Positions 1 to 9,777 of a stretch of 64,000 nucleotides of DNA are shown here, piece after piece. Origin of the DNA: Gemmataceae bacterium (GTDB taxonomy: Bacteria > Planctomycetota > Planctomycetia > Gemmatales > Gemmataceae); contig JAHBXO010000007.1 of the NCBI GenBank assembly GCA_019636445.1, forward strand, positions 62,001 to 126,000, in the 5' to 3' direction. Numbering within the stretch: position 1 is the stretch's first letter; the number at the start of each line of letters is the position of its first letter. Under the pieces are notes generated by a model. It was not told the DNA's origin, made no database searches, and saw only the letters and a list, made by a program, of their open reading frames with translations. A program made the position numbers and the translations under genes.

Positions 1-3000
1 ACCATGGGCGTCGACAAGGACTTCGCCGAAGGCAACCGGTTGATCGCTCTGAACATGGTGACGGGGAACCTCGCGTGGCAGCTCGGCAACAGCCGCTCCG
101 TGCCGGCCATGACGGAAGAAGAAGAGGACAAGACCGACAACCCGCTGCTGCTCATGTCGAATGCGTTCTTCTTCGGCCCGCCCCTGCCGGTCAACGGGAA
201 GCTGTACGTGCTCTTCGAGAAGGGCGGGCGCGTCCGCCTCGCGTGTCTCGACCCGCTCAAGGTGAAGCACTATCCGCTGCCGAACGGCAAGCCCAGCGAC
301 AAGGCGCCGGAACTGGTCTGGAGCCAGCGACTTGGCGAACCGAACTCGAAGCTCCCCAACGACACGATCCGGCGCTTCCAGTGCTCGTACCTGGCGTACA
401 GCGAAGGCGTGATGATCTGCCCGACGAACGCCGGCGCGGTCGTGGCGGTGGACATCATGTCCCGCAGCCTGCTCTGGGCGCGGTCGTATCGCAGCATCAA
501 GCAGGCCGAGAACCCCCAGCCGAACGCCGGCGGCCGCATCATTCGCCGCGGCAACGGCATGATGACGGCGTCCGGCTTGGCGACCCTTTCACCGGACCGC
601 TACCGCGCCTCGGCTCCGATCATCTCCAACGGTCGCGTGGTCTTCTCCGCCTTCGATTCCGAAAGCGTCGACTGCCTCGACCTGCGCACCGGCGACCTGC
701 TCTGGAGCGAGCCGCGGCGCGCCGGCGACCTGTATGTGGGCGGTGTGGTGTCGGACAAGGTACTCGTGGTCGGCAAGGAGGCGGTGCGGGCCATCAACCT
801 GACGGGCAAGGCGCGTGAGAAGGCCGGGCCGACGGGCAAGGAAGACGCCGTCGTGGCGTGGCGCGACCTGCGCATCGGCACCCCTGCGGGCCACGGCGTC
901 GCCAGCAAGGGCGGTGTCTACTACCTGCCGCTCGCCGATAGCCCCGACAGCAAGCAGCCGGCCATCTGGTCGCTCGACGTGAAGACCGGCAAGGTGTCGG
1001 CGAAGGCCACCTACCGCAAGAAAGCCGAACCCGACGCCCCGCCCGTGCTGCTCGGCAACCTCGTGTTCCACGAAGGGCAGCTCGTCTCGCAATCGGCGCT
1101 CGATATTTCGATCTTCCCACAGACCGGCCTGAAGAAAGAGGAGATGGACCGGCTGCTGAAGGCTAACCCGAACGACCCGATCGGGCTCGTGGCGCGCGGC
1201 GAGATCCACATGGACAACGGCGAGATCGCCGCCGCCATCGCCGACTTCAAGGCCGCCGCCAAGAACAACCCGCCCGAAGACGCCTCGCGCCGCCTGCGCG
1301 AGAAGCTCTACCTTGCCTACACCGAGCAGCTCCGCAAGGATTTCGCGTCCGGCGAGGCGTTCCTCGACGAATACCGCGACCTGTGCGACGTGAAGGCCGA
1401 CGCCGAAGACCCGAAGGTCCGCCAGCAGCAGATGGACGAAAGCCTGCGCCGCAAGCAGGTCTACCTGCGCCTCATGGCCGACGGCCGCGAGAAGCAGGGC
1501 CGGCTCGATCAGGCGTTCGACTTCTACATGCAGTTCGCCAACCTCGGCGACAACAAGCAGCTCGTCACGATCGACGAGGAATCCTATGGTCAGACCCGGC
1601 CGGACGTCTGGGCCCGCGGCAAGATCGCCGCGATGATCCAGAACGCGACCGACCCCGCCGTGCGCAAGCCGCTCGAAGACCGCGTCGGTCAGGAATGGAA
1701 CAAGGTCCGCTCCGGGAACGATCCGAAGACGCTGGCCGAGTTCGTGCGCTCGTTCGGCGACCACTTCGCCGTCGGCCGCGAGGCGCAGCTCGTGCTCGCC
1801 GAGACCAAACTGGCGACCAATGCCGACGAGGACGCCCGCGATGCGCAATCCCTCCTGCTCAAAGTCTGGGCCACGGCCCCGGAACGGCCGCTGGCGGCGA
1901 AAGCCGTTGAAGCCCTCGCTCGCCTGATGACGCGCCGCGGCATGATGGACGACGCCGTCGCCATGTACGCGAAGCTCGGCGAGGAATTCGCCGACGTCGC
2001 CGTTCGCGACGGCAAGACCGGCGCCGACTTCTTCAACGACCTGCTCACCGACAAGCGGCTGTTGCCGTACCTCGAACCGACGCGCGTGCCGCTCCCCGAC
2101 AAGGTGAAGGTGACGCAAAAGACCGGCAGCATGGGCGGGTCTTACAACACGATGTCCATCGAGCCGGAAGGATCCGAAGGGAACCCGTTCTACCGCCGGC
2201 ACCGGGTGATCCTGACCGGGAGCGGCAACAACCAGTGGGAAATCCGCATCCTGGATCGCGCGACGAACGCCGAGACGCACCGGTTCCCCGGCCAGCCGTA
2301 CTACGTGATTCCGTCGGGCATGCCCCGCCACCGCATCGCGCAGGCGCACGGACAACTATTGCTCGTCCACAGCGGCCTGAAGGTGATCTGCTACGATCTC
2401 GCCGAGAAGAAGGCGCTTTGGGAGTTCAACCCGCTCGGCGACCTCAAGCCGGCGCAGAACCAGTACGGCTGGGACGGTCAGCCGATCCCGGAGGAAGACG
2501 TCGCGATCCCGCTCGGACAGGACGGCACGCGCCTCGGCATCGGCCGCGCCACCCACCTCGACGCCAACATCGCCTGCATCCTCCACCGCGACGGACTCGT
2601 CGGCTTCGACCCCGTCACCGGCACGCGGCTCTGGTCTCGTACCACCGTCTCGCCGATGGCGACGCTGTTCGGCGATGCGCAACATGTCTTCGTCGTCGAA
2701 CGCACGCCGGACAACCGCATCGGCCGCACGCGCGTCTTCCGCACCGCCGACGGTCGGCCGGTCGATACCGCGCCCGACTTCTCCGGCCTGCTCGCCGGGG
2801 ACTCGTTCCTCGACCACGTCGGCCGGCACCTGCTCGTCGGCGATGTCCGCGAGAAGACCCGCTCGCTCCGCCTCTACGACCCGCTCACCGGCAAGGATGT
2901 CTGGAAGAAGGACTATCCCGCCGAGGCCACGGTGGTTCGGTCCCTCGCGCCGGAGTTCGTCGCCGCAATCGAACCCGACGGTCGGTTCGACGTACTCGCC

Positions 3001-3543
3001 GTGAAATCCGGTAAGGTGGTCTTCCAGGGTCAGATCGACAAGGCAAACGTCGCCGCGCACGCCAAGGAACTGCAACGGCCCGTGCTGCTGGTGGACGACG
3101 CGCGGTTCTACCTGGTGCTCAACACCGGGAAGAACGCGAACCCGAACCGCTACTACTACAACAACCAGTACATCAAGTACCAGGAAGTGACCGGGGCGAT
3201 CTACTGCTTCGACCGCGCGTCCGGCACCCGTCTGTGGTTCTCCGACAAGCTGTTCCAGGGCCAGCAACTCCTCGTGGACCGGTTCGCCGAACTGCCCGCG
3301 CTCGTCGCCAGCACCGCCACCCAGGCCGACGACGGCACCAATCAATGGGTCCACCGGATGATCATCGCCGACAAGGCCAACGGACGGCTGCGCTTCCTCA
3401 AGAACCTCAACAGCAACGGCTACCTGCAAAACGTCTCGACCGATCCGAAATCCGCGTCGGCGAAGGTCGGCCGCTACGACATGTACTGGGAAATCACGCC
3501 GGACACGGACGCGACCGTCGCGAAAGCGGCGGACAAGAAGTGA
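1..3543 (+). CDS. PQQ-like beta-propeller/TPR protein, 5' end outside window
   Basis: The frame is open to the left edge and the first visible Met (at 4) already lies inside a propeller blade, so the true start is upstream. About 1,180 codons are visible: PQQ/BamB-like blades at residues 10-370 (e.g. LIALNMVTGNLAWQL, VDCLDLRTGDLLWSE), a helical TPR-like region at about 380-700, and a second set of blades at 720-1165 (ICYDLAEKKALWEF, VGFDPVTGTRLWSR). Proteins of this type are usually secreted or periplasmic scaffolds; PQQ binding itself is not implied. The stop is 20 bp before the next gene on the same strand, which suggests co-transcription. The exact role is unknown. Confidence 0.85.
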   Translation, partial: TMGVDKDFAEGNRLIALNMVTGNLAWQLGNSRSVPAMTEEEEDKTDNPLLLMSNAFFFGPPLPVNGKLYVLFEKGGRVRLACLDPLKVKHYPLPNGKPSDKAPELVWSQRLGEPNSKLPNDTIRRFQCSYLAYSEGVMICPTNAGAVVAVDIMSRSLLWARSYRSIKQAENPQPNAGGRIIRRGNGMMTASGLATLSPDRYRASAPIISNGRVVFSAFDSESVDCLDLRTGDLLWSEPRRAGDLYVGGVVSDKVLVVGKEAVRAINLTGKAREKAGPTGKEDAVVAWRDLRIGTPAGHGVASKGGVYYLPLADSPDSKQPAIWSLDVKTGKVSAKATYRKKAEPDAPPVLLGNLVFHEGQLVSQSALDISIFPQTGLKKEEMDRLLKANPNDPIGLVARGEIHMDNGEIAAAIADFKAAAKNNPPEDASRRLREKLYLAYTEQLRKDFASGEAFLDEYRDLCDVKADAEDPKVRQQQMDESLRRKQVYLRLMADGREKQGRLDQAFDFYMQFANLGDNKQLVTIDEESYGQTRPDVWARGKIAAMIQNATDPAVRKPLEDRVGQEWNKVRSGNDPKTLAEFVRSFGDHFAVGREAQLVLAETKLATNADEDARDAQSLLLKVWATAPERPLAAKAVEALARLMTRRGMMDDAVAMYAKLGEEFADVAVRDGKTGADFFNDLLTDKRLLPYLEPTRVPLPDKVKVTQKTGSMGGSYNTMSIEPEGSEGNPFYRRHRVILTGSGNNQWEIRILDRATNAETHRFPGQPYYVIPSGMPRHRIAQAHGQLLLVHSGLKVICYDLAEKKALWEFNPLGDLKPAQNQYGWDGQPIPEEDVAIPLGQDGTRLGIGRATHLDANIACILHRDGLVGFDPVTGTRLWSRTTVSPMATLFGDAQHVFVVERTPDNRIGRTRVFRTADGRPVDTAPDFSGLLAGDSFLDHVGRHLLVGDVREKTRSLRLYDPLTGKDVWKKDYPAEATVVRSLAPEFVAAIEPDGRFDVLAVKSGKVVFQGQIDKANVAAHAKELQRPVLLVDDARFYLVLNTGKNANPNRYYYNNQYIKYQEVTGAIYCFDRASGTRLWFSDKLFQGQQLLVDRFAELPALVASTATQADDGTNQWVHRMIIADKANGRLRFLKNLNSNGYLQNVSTDPKSASAKVGRYDMYWEITPDTDATVAKAADKK

Positions 3544-3563
3544 CCCGAACGGGGAGGACGATC

Positions 3564-4691
3564 ATGATCCGCCGATACCTGCTGGCCGCGTTCGCCGCGA
3601 TCCCGTTGGCCGGCGCGCTCGCCGCACTGCCGCTCGGCGGCACGCTGGCGGCCCAGGACGCGCCCAAGAAGAAGATCGACATCGAACCGACGATCGAGAA
3701 GGGCCTCGAGTGGATCAAGCGCAACCAGCAGTCCGACGGACACTGGGAGGCGCAGGGCGGAGCCTACCCCGGCGCGATGACCGGCGTCGCCGGCATGGCG
3801 CTGCTGATGGAAGGCAGCACCCTCCGGGAAGGGAAATACAGCGACCAGCTCGTCAAGGCGGTGAAGTGGTTCACCGACCGCGCCGCGCCCAACGGGCTGC
3901 TCGGCACCCCCAACAACGTCGCCGAACGCTCCCACTACATCTACGGCCACGGCTTCGGTCTGCTGTTCCTCGCCAGCGTCTACGGGGAAGAAGACGACGA
4001 CGACCGCCGCAAAAAGCTCGAACAGATCCTCAAGCGCGCCGTCGACTTCTCCTGCAAGGCGCAGACCGACAAGGGCGGCTGGGGCTACGTCAGCGCGCTC
4101 GAAGGCGGAAACTTCGACGAAGGCTCGACCACCATCACGCAGCTCCAGGCGCTGCGGGCCGCGCGGAACGCCGGCATCGCCGTCCCGAAGAAGACCATCG
4201 ACAACGCCGTCGACTACCTGCGCAAATGCACGACGCCCCGCGGCGGCCTCATCTACAACCTGTCGTCGAGCGGCATCGCCGCCGCCGGCCAGGAACGCGG
4301 ACCGATCACCGCCGCCGCCGTCGCCTGCGCCTTCAGCGCCGGACAGTACAACGACGAATACGCCAAGCGCTGGATCCAGTACTGCAAGGAAAACATTCCG
4401 ATCGCCTCCGGCCGTCTCTCCCACGACGAATACCAGAGCTACTACCTCGCCCAGGCGATCTACGTGCTGGGCGAAGACCGCTACGGGGAAATGTTCCCGA
4501 ACTCCGACCCCAAGGACCGCTGGCGCTGGAGCAGCTACCGCGACACGATGTACGAGTACATCAAGAACGCGCAAGCCGCCGACGGTTCGTGGCACGGCGG
4601 CGGCTGGGGCGCCGGCCAGATGTTCTCGACCTCCGTCAACCTCTGCATCCTCCAGCTGGAGAAGGGCGTCGTCCCGATCTACCACCGATGA
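3564..4691 (+). CDS. Secreted squalene-cyclase/prenyltransferase-fold repeat protein
   Basis: 375 residues. The ATG at 3564 is preceded by the RBS GGGGAGGA (3551-3558) and opens a clear signal peptide (MIRRYLLAAFAAIPLAGALA, cleavage near the Ala-rich AAQDAP). The mature part holds alpha/alpha-barrel repeats with QW-like signatures (NQQSDGHWE, TDKGGWGYVSALEGG, AADGSWHGGGWG). The DxDD acid motif of true squalene-hopene cyclases is absent, so it is probably not a terpene cyclase. It lies between the propeller/TPR gene and moxR on the same strand, so a role in the same envelope system is inferred. An alternative is a generic terpenoid-toroid binding protein. Confidence 0.85.
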   Translation: MIRRYLLAAFAAIPLAGALAALPLGGTLAAQDAPKKKIDIEPTIEKGLEWIKRNQQSDGHWEAQGGAYPGAMTGVAGMALLMEGSTLREGKYSDQLVKAVKWFTDRAAPNGLLGTPNNVAERSHYIYGHGFGLLFLASVYGEEDDDDRRKKLEQILKRAVDFSCKAQTDKGGWGYVSALEGGNFDEGSTTITQLQALRAARNAGIAVPKKTIDNAVDYLRKCTTPRGGLIYNLSSSGIAAAGQERGPITAAAVACAFSAGQYNDEYAKRWIQYCKENIPIASGRLSHDEYQSYYLAQAIYVLGEDRYGEMFPNSDPKDRWRWSSYRDTMYEYIKNAQAADGSWHGGGWGAGQMFSTSVNLCILQLEKGVVPIYHR

Positions 4692-4757
4692 CAGGGAACA
4701 GGAGACAGATCCAGAACGATTCCTGACCCCTAGCTCCCTGACTCCTGACTCCTGACC
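4689..4757. repeat. CAGGGAACAGG/CCTGACTCCTG intergenic phrase (PalG copy 1)
   Basis: The gap between the cyclase-like gene and moxR carries a run of CAGG-rich words (4690-4709) and, further on, CCTGACTCCTGACTCC (4737-4753), giving an imperfect inverted repeat. The cyclase stop codon TGA forms its first three bases. A much better copy occupies the next gap at 5879-5984. Confidence 0.6.
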
Positions 4758-4801
4758 ACCGATAACGATTCACCCACCACTGCACTCGGAACCCCCTCAT
4801 C

Positions 4802-5872
4802 ATGAGCGTCGAAACCGTCGAAACGAAAATGGACTCCGCGGACCTCGCGGCCATCAAGAAGCTGCAAACCGCGTATCAGGATCTCAAGAGCCAGTTGTCC
4901 CGCGTGATCGTGGGGCAGGACGAGGTGATCGAACAGCTGCTGATCGTGCTGTTCAGCCGGGGCCACTGCATGCTGGAAGGCGTGCCGGGCCTCGCGAAGA
5001 CGCTCATGATCTCGTCGCTGGCGAAGTGCCTGTCGCTGGACTTCAGCCGCATCCAGTTCACGCCGGACCTGATGCCGGCGGACATCACCGGCACGGACTT
5101 CATCGAGAAGAACCCGATGACCGGGGGCGTGGACCTGAAGTTCCGCGCCGGACCGCTGTTCGCGAACATGGTGCTGGCGGACGAAATCAACCGGACGCCG
5201 CCGCGGACGCAGGCGGCGCTCCTCGAGGCCATGCAGGAGCGGCAAGTGTCGGTCGGCCGCGTTCGCCACAAGCTCGGCAATCCGTTCTTCGTCCTCGCCA
5301 CGCAGAACCCGATCGAGCAGGAAGGGACCTACCCGCTGCCCGAGGCGCAACTGGACCGGTTCATGTTCAAGGTGTTCGTCGGCTATCCGACGGCGTCGGA
5401 GGAGTTCGAGATCGCCAAGCGCACCACCTCGACGCAGGTGGACGAGATCGCACCGGTCCTCACCGGCGAGCAGATCCTGGACCTGCAGCAACTCGTGCGC
5501 AAGGTGCCGGTGTCCGACCACATCATCCGCTATTGCCTCGCGATCGTGCGCCAGACGCGGATGGGCGAGCCGACGTCGCCGAAGTTCATCAAGGAATGGC
5601 TCTCGTGGGGCGCCGGCCCCCGCGCCGTGCAAAACCTCATCCTCGGCGCCAAGGCGCGGGCGCTGCTCTACGGCCGGCCGCACGTTACCACCGAAGACAT
5701 CCAGAAGCTCGCCGCGCCCGTGATGCGGCACCGCATCCTGACGAACTTCACCGCCGCATCCGAAGGCGTGACGACCGACGTGGTGGTGAAGAAGATCCTC
5801 GAAGAGACGCCGAGCAAGGAAGGCGAACTCGAGCGCGACGAACGCTTCAAGAAGATGTTCACGACGGTGTGA
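4802..5872 (+). CDS. MoxR-family AAA+ ATPase
   Basis: 356 residues, the usual length for MoxR. The Walker A motif GVPGLAKT is at about residues 60-67, Walker [10 protein letters not shown] at about 122-130, sensor-1 region [19 protein letters not shown] at 163-181, and a C-terminal lid domain follows. MoxR ATPases act as cytoplasmic chaperones for VWA (MIDAS) proteins encoded beside them, and three such genes follow directly here. The ATG at 4802 has no strong Shine-Dalgarno sequence but is the first start before the conserved N-terminal helix. Family assignment is secure; the substrate is inferred from context. Confidence 0.95.
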   Translation: MSVETVETKMDSADLAAIKKLQTAYQDLKSQLSRVIVGQDEVIEQLLIVLFSRGHCMLEGVPGLAKTLMISSLAKCLSLDFSRIQFTPDLMPADITGTDFIEKNPMTGGVDLKFRAGPLFANMVLADEINRTPPRTQAALLEAMQERQVSVGRVRHKLGNPFFVLATQNPIEQEGTYPLPEAQLDRFMFKVFVGYPTASEEFEIAKRTTSTQVDEIAPVLTGEQILDLQQLVRKVPVSDHIIRYCLAIVRQTRMGEPTSPKFIKEWLSWGAGPRAVQNLILGAKARALLYGRPHVTTEDIQKLAAPVMRHRILTNFTAASEGVTTDVVVKKILEETPSKEGELERDERFKKMFTTV

Positions 5873-5878
5873 AGAAGG

Positions 5879-5984
5879 TGACAGGAAACAGGAAACAGGG
5901 GACAGGTATCAGTTTCGAACTGAATCGTCCCTGCCTCCTGTTCCCTGCCTTTTGTTCCCTGTCCCCTGACTCCTGCCCCCTGAC
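5879..5984. repeat. CAGG/CCTG long palindrome (PalG copy 2)
   Basis: The left arm begins with repeated ACAGGAAACAGG words and the right arm reads CTCCTGTTCCCTGCC and TTGTTCCCTGTCCCCTG; the centre is CAGTT-TCG-AACTG (5911-5923). It fills the whole gap between moxR and the DUF58 gene and ends four bases before the latter's ATG, so the RBS region of that gene is made of repeat sequence. Confidence 0.75.
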
Positions 5985-5987
5985 AAA

Positions 5988-6911
5988 ATGGCCAGCCAAG
6001 ACGACGACCCCCGGCGGTTTCTCGACCCGCGCGTGATCGCCAAGATCTCGCAGCTCGACCTGCGCGCCAAGCAGGCCGTCGCGGGCTTCATCTCCGGCAT
6101 GCACAAAAGCCCGTTCTTCGGGCAGTCGGTCGCCTTCGTGCAGCACCGCGAGTACGTGCCCGGCGACGACATCCGCCACATCGACTGGAAGGTCTGGTCT
6201 CGGACGGACCGCTTCTACCTGAAGCAGTTCGAAGCCGAGACGAACCTTCGGCTCACGCTGGTGGTCGACACGAGCGAGTCGATGGTCTACGGCCGCGGGG
6301 CGATGAACAAGTACGAATACGCCTGCACGGCGGCGGCGTGCCTCGGCTATCTGACGGCGAAACAGCAGGATTCGGTCGGCCTCGTGACCTACGGCGTGGA
6401 TGTGAACCAGATCCTGCCGACGCGCAGCGCGATGCACCATGTCGACGCCATCGCGCATTCGCTGGACCTGAGCAAGCCGCGGGAGAAGACGGACATCCTG
6501 AAAGTGATCCGCCGCGTGGCGGAGAACACGCCGTCGCGCGGCCTCGTCGTCCTCTTCTCCGACCTGCTGACCGACCGCGAGCCGCTCTTCAAGGGCCTCG
6601 AGATGCTCCGGCACCGCCGGCACGACGTGATGGTCTTCCACGTGATGGACGACGACGAACTGACCTTCCCCTTCGGCGGCATGACGCGCTTCGAAGGGAT
6701 GGAGGAACTGCCGAACCTGCTGTGCGACCCGAAGGCGCTGCGGGAAGGCTACCTGGAGGTGCTGGAGGAGTACCTCACGGAAGTGCGCCGCGGCTGCACG
6801 AAGATGGGCGTGGACTACTCGCTGGTGCGCACGAGCGACTACCTCGACGCGGTGCTGTCGCGGTTCCTGCACGCCCGCATGGCGAACAAGGGCAGCCCGG
6901 CGCGGCGTTGA
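5988..6911 (+). CDS. DUF58 domain protein with VWA-type MIDAS motif
   Basis: 307 residues. The central domain has the DUF58 signature RHIDWKVWSRTDRFYLKQF (about residues 63-81) followed by a MIDAS-like DxSxS motif in VVDTSESMVYG (about 94-104). DUF58 proteins are encoded next to MoxR ATPases in many bacteria and are thought to be their partners. It has no obvious membrane segment, so it is probably cytoplasmic or peripheral. The gene follows moxR after a palindromic spacer and precedes a BatA-like VWA gene by 37 bp, forming the classic MoxR-DUF58-VWA order. Confidence 0.93.
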   Translation: MASQDDDPRRFLDPRVIAKISQLDLRAKQAVAGFISGMHKSPFFGQSVAFVQHREYVPGDDIRHIDWKVWSRTDRFYLKQFEAETNLRLTLVVDTSESMVYGRGAMNKYEYACTAAACLGYLTAKQQDSVGLVTYGVDVNQILPTRSAMHHVDAIAHSLDLSKPREKTDILKVIRRVAENTPSRGLVVLFSDLLTDREPLFKGLEMLRHRRHDVMVFHVMDDDELTFPFGGMTRFEGMEELPNLLCDPKALREGYLEVLEEYLTEVRRGCTKMGVDYSLVRTSDYLDAVLSRFLHARMANKGSPARR

Positions 6912-6948
6912 ACGACTATCGAACACGAACAACCGGACGAATCCCGCA

Positions 6949-9756
6949 ATGCTCGACATGTTCCTGAATCCGTGGTCGATGGCGGCCGGCGCGGCGCTCG
7001 TCAGCGTGCCGATCATCATCCACCTGATCAACCGGATGCGCTTCAAGCGCATCCGCTGGGCGGCGATGGAATTCGTCATCAAGGCCCAGAAGCGGATGAA
7101 GCGGAAGCTGATCTTTCAGCAGCTTCTCCTGCTCTTCCTGCGCTGCCTGATGGTGTTCCTGTTCGGCCTGCTCGTCGGGCGCTTCCTCGGCTTCAATCCC
7201 CTTGATGGCCGCGAAACGCGCACCACGGCGCACGTCGTCGTGATCGACGATTCGCCGAGCATGGGCGACTTCTTCCGCGGGGACGACGGGCAGATCACCG
7301 ACGCGCTCGCGATGGCCAAGAAAGTGCTGCTCGAGCAGATCGCCCCGGCCGCGGCGCAGGCGTCGACCGCGCAGACGCTCGACCTGCTGACGCTCTCGAA
7401 GCCGACGGAGCCGCGGAGCTTCGGCCGCATCAACAACACCTCCATCGACGAGGCCAAGTCGTTCCTCAACGGCGTGGAACCGTCGCCCGTCCGCGGCTCG
7501 CTCGTGGAGGCCCTGAAGAAGGCCAAGGAATCGCTCGACGCCCAGCCCGGCGTCGAAACGTCGCAGGTGATCCACGTCCTGTCGGACTTCCGCGCCGCGG
7601 ACTGGGAGCGGGACGCCGACGCGATCAAGACCGTGGTCGCCGAACTGGCGACGGCGCGAGTGAAGGTGCACTTCGTGGACGTCGCGCACCCCTTCCGCAA
7701 GGACGAGAAACAGGCGCCCTTGCACCACGACAACGTCGGCATCGTCGAACTCAAGCCGTCGAAGCTCGTGGCCGCGCGCTACGAACCGCTCGAATTCACG
7801 TTGACCGTACGAAACTTCGGCGCCGCCGAACTCAAGGACATCCGCTTTCCCGTCGCGGTCAACGGCGACGACGCGAAGGGCCTTTCGGTGCAGTTCCCTT
7901 CACTGCCGGGCAATGCGGAGAAGTCGTTGAACTTCTCGCTGACGTTCGACCAGATCGGCACGCCGGAGCGGCCGCTCGACCGCTACAGCCTCGTGACGGC
8001 GCGGATGGAGGCCCAGGAGGCCGGCGGCATCGCCATCGACAACGCCCGGCACGCGATCGTGGAGGTCCGCGACCGCCTGCCGATGCTCGTCGTCGACGGC
8101 AAACCCGCCAACCGCGACAAGAAGGAAAGCGACAGCTTCTACCTCCAGCGTGTCTTCACCGACACCATCGGCGGATTCCGCTGGGTGCCCGGCACCGTGA
8201 AGGACCTGGAGGGCGACCTGCGGCAGTACACCTGCGTGCTGCTGCTGAACGTGCCGACGGTTCCGGAGGCGGCGGCGAAGAATCTGGAAGCCTACGCCCG
8301 CGACGGCGGCGGCGTCGGCTTCTTCCTCGGGCCGGACGTGAAACCCGCCGATTACAACAAGGTCCTCTACGCCGACGGCACGGGGATCTTCCCGGTGCCG
8401 CTGCCCGAGAACCCGAGCGCCCCGGTGCCGGACGAAGTCATGATCGTCCGCCGCTTCTCGCCCACCAAGAAGATCCTCCTGCGCGAGCCGGCGCTCAAGC
8501 AGCACCCGGCCGTGGCACCGCTCTACACCGACGAGCGCGGCCTGCGCGTGAAGTCCAGCGACGAACTCGAGAAGTTCTTCCCGTTCATCACCATCAACCG
8601 CTACTGGCCGGTGAAGCGCCTGGGCAAATGGCGGGACGACCGCACCGTCACGGAACTGTTCTGCATGCCGAACGAATCGCCGATGGGCGATTACGACAAG
8701 CCGACGGTGGACTTCCTCGCGAAGCTGCCGGTGGACGAGCCGAAGTACGCGAAATACAAGCCGCTGCTCGACGACCTGAAGACGAAGCTGCGCACGAAGG
8801 CGCTCTCGACCGAACCGCTATACGAACTGGCGGCGCTCTTCGACCAGTTGCTCGCCGACCAGCGCTCCGACGGCCGGCCCGAGGATGCGCTGCTCCGCGA
8901 GTTCTGGGGCCTGCCGGAACTCGGCGACCTGCGGACGGAGGCGCAGCGCCTGCGGGACCTCGTGAAGTTCGGCGACCCGTTCTACTTCGTCAAGCAATTC
9001 GGCAAGGGCCGCATCACGGTCATCACGACGACGGCCGGCGAAACCTGGAACGACTGGGCGTCGCTTCCGCCGGGCAACGCCTGCTTCCAGCCGGTCATGG
9101 TCGTGCTCGAGCGCTACCTGTCGGGCGGTACGGCCGAGGCGAACCGCTCGGTCGGCGAGAAGATGGCGATGGACTTCGACGCGGCGCGGTATCGCGCCGG
9201 CGTGGCGCGGGCGTTCCTGTCGTACGACCCGCTCAAGCCCGCGGCGGGCGGCGCGGCCACCGAACTCAAGCCGGTCGACCTGAAGGAACAGGTGATGACG
9301 ACCAACGCCGGCCAGCACGAGTTCCGCTTCGCCGATTCCACCAAGCCCGGCGGCTACCTCTTCACGTTCACGCAGGTGAAGCCGCAGGCGACCGGCGGCG
9401 AGGCGCCCGAAGTGCCCGAATACCACGCCGCCGCCTTCAACGTCGACGCGAAGGTGGAGGGCGACCTGCGCCGCTGGTCCCGCGACGACATCCTGACCAA
9501 CTCGCCCGGCGCGGAGTTGCATTCCGCCGGCGACGCCGGCTGGGTGGACGCCCTCAAGAACAAGAAGAGCGACTGGACGGAGGCGGGCTGGATCTTCCTC
9601 GTGCTGCTGCTCGTGCTGATCGTGGAGGGCGCGCTGGCGGTGAAGCTCAGCCACCACACCGCGCCCGGCACGATGGACCACGCCGCCCCGACCGTCGCGG
9701 CGCTCATGAACCGAACGGCCAACCCCGGTGCGACGACACCCGCGAACGCAACCTAA
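6949..9756 (+). CDS. BatA-like membrane VWA protein
   Basis: 935 residues. The N-terminus carries the BatA-type membrane hairpin (FLNPWSMAAGAALVSVPIII at 5-24, then a basic stretch and a second segment around 60-80). A VWA domain follows with the MIDAS motif VVIDDSPSMGD (about 99-109). The middle resembles the amidotransferase-like region found in these proteins (LLNVPTVPEAAA, YARDGGGVGFFLGPD). A last membrane helix (AGWIFLVLLLVLIVEGALAV) is near 882-901, leaving a short cytoplasmic tail. It is co-directional with DUF58 and with the next VWA gene 21 bp downstream. It is likely anchored in the cytoplasmic membrane and controlled by the MoxR ATPase. Confidence 0.9.
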   Translation: MLDMFLNPWSMAAGAALVSVPIIIHLINRMRFKRIRWAAMEFVIKAQKRMKRKLIFQQLLLLFLRCLMVFLFGLLVGRFLGFNPLDGRETRTTAHVVVIDDSPSMGDFFRGDDGQITDALAMAKKVLLEQIAPAAAQASTAQTLDLLTLSKPTEPRSFGRINNTSIDEAKSFLNGVEPSPVRGSLVEALKKAKESLDAQPGVETSQVIHVLSDFRAADWERDADAIKTVVAELATARVKVHFVDVAHPFRKDEKQAPLHHDNVGIVELKPSKLVAARYEPLEFTLTVRNFGAAELKDIRFPVAVNGDDAKGLSVQFPSLPGNAEKSLNFSLTFDQIGTPERPLDRYSLVTARMEAQEAGGIAIDNARHAIVEVRDRLPMLVVDGKPANRDKKESDSFYLQRVFTDTIGGFRWVPGTVKDLEGDLRQYTCVLLLNVPTVPEAAAKNLEAYARDGGGVGFFLGPDVKPADYNKVLYADGTGIFPVPLPENPSAPVPDEVMIVRRFSPTKKILLREPALKQHPAVAPLYTDERGLRVKSSDELEKFFPFITINRYWPVKRLGKWRDDRTVTELFCMPNESPMGDYDKPTVDFLAKLPVDEPKYAKYKPLLDDLKTKLRTKALSTEPLYELAALFDQLLADQRSDGRPEDALLREFWGLPELGDLRTEAQRLRDLVKFGDPFYFVKQFGKGRITVITTTAGETWNDWASLPPGNACFQPVMVVLERYLSGGTAEANRSVGEKMAMDFDAARYRAGVARAFLSYDPLKPAAGGAATELKPVDLKEQVMTTNAGQHEFRFADSTKPGGYLFTFTQVKPQATGGEAPEVPEYHAAAFNVDAKVEGDLRRWSRDDILTNSPGAELHSAGDAGWVDALKNKKSDWTEAGWIFLVLLLVLIVEGALAVKLSHHTAPGTMDHAAPTVAALMNRTANPGATTPANAT

Positions 9757-9777
9757 CGAATCGGATACCGAATCGCA

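Noticed and set aside
589..2355. Long open frame (588 codons) on the minus strand opposite the propeller gene
   Set aside because: It is the mirror of a GC-rich coding frame, with composition dominated by Arg/Val/Gly/Leu and no recognisable domain, while the plus strand encodes clear propeller and TPR repeats.
3564..4691. Hopanoid (squalene-hopene) cyclase
   Set aside because: The DxDD motif is lacking, the length is about half that of the enzyme, and a signal peptide is present.
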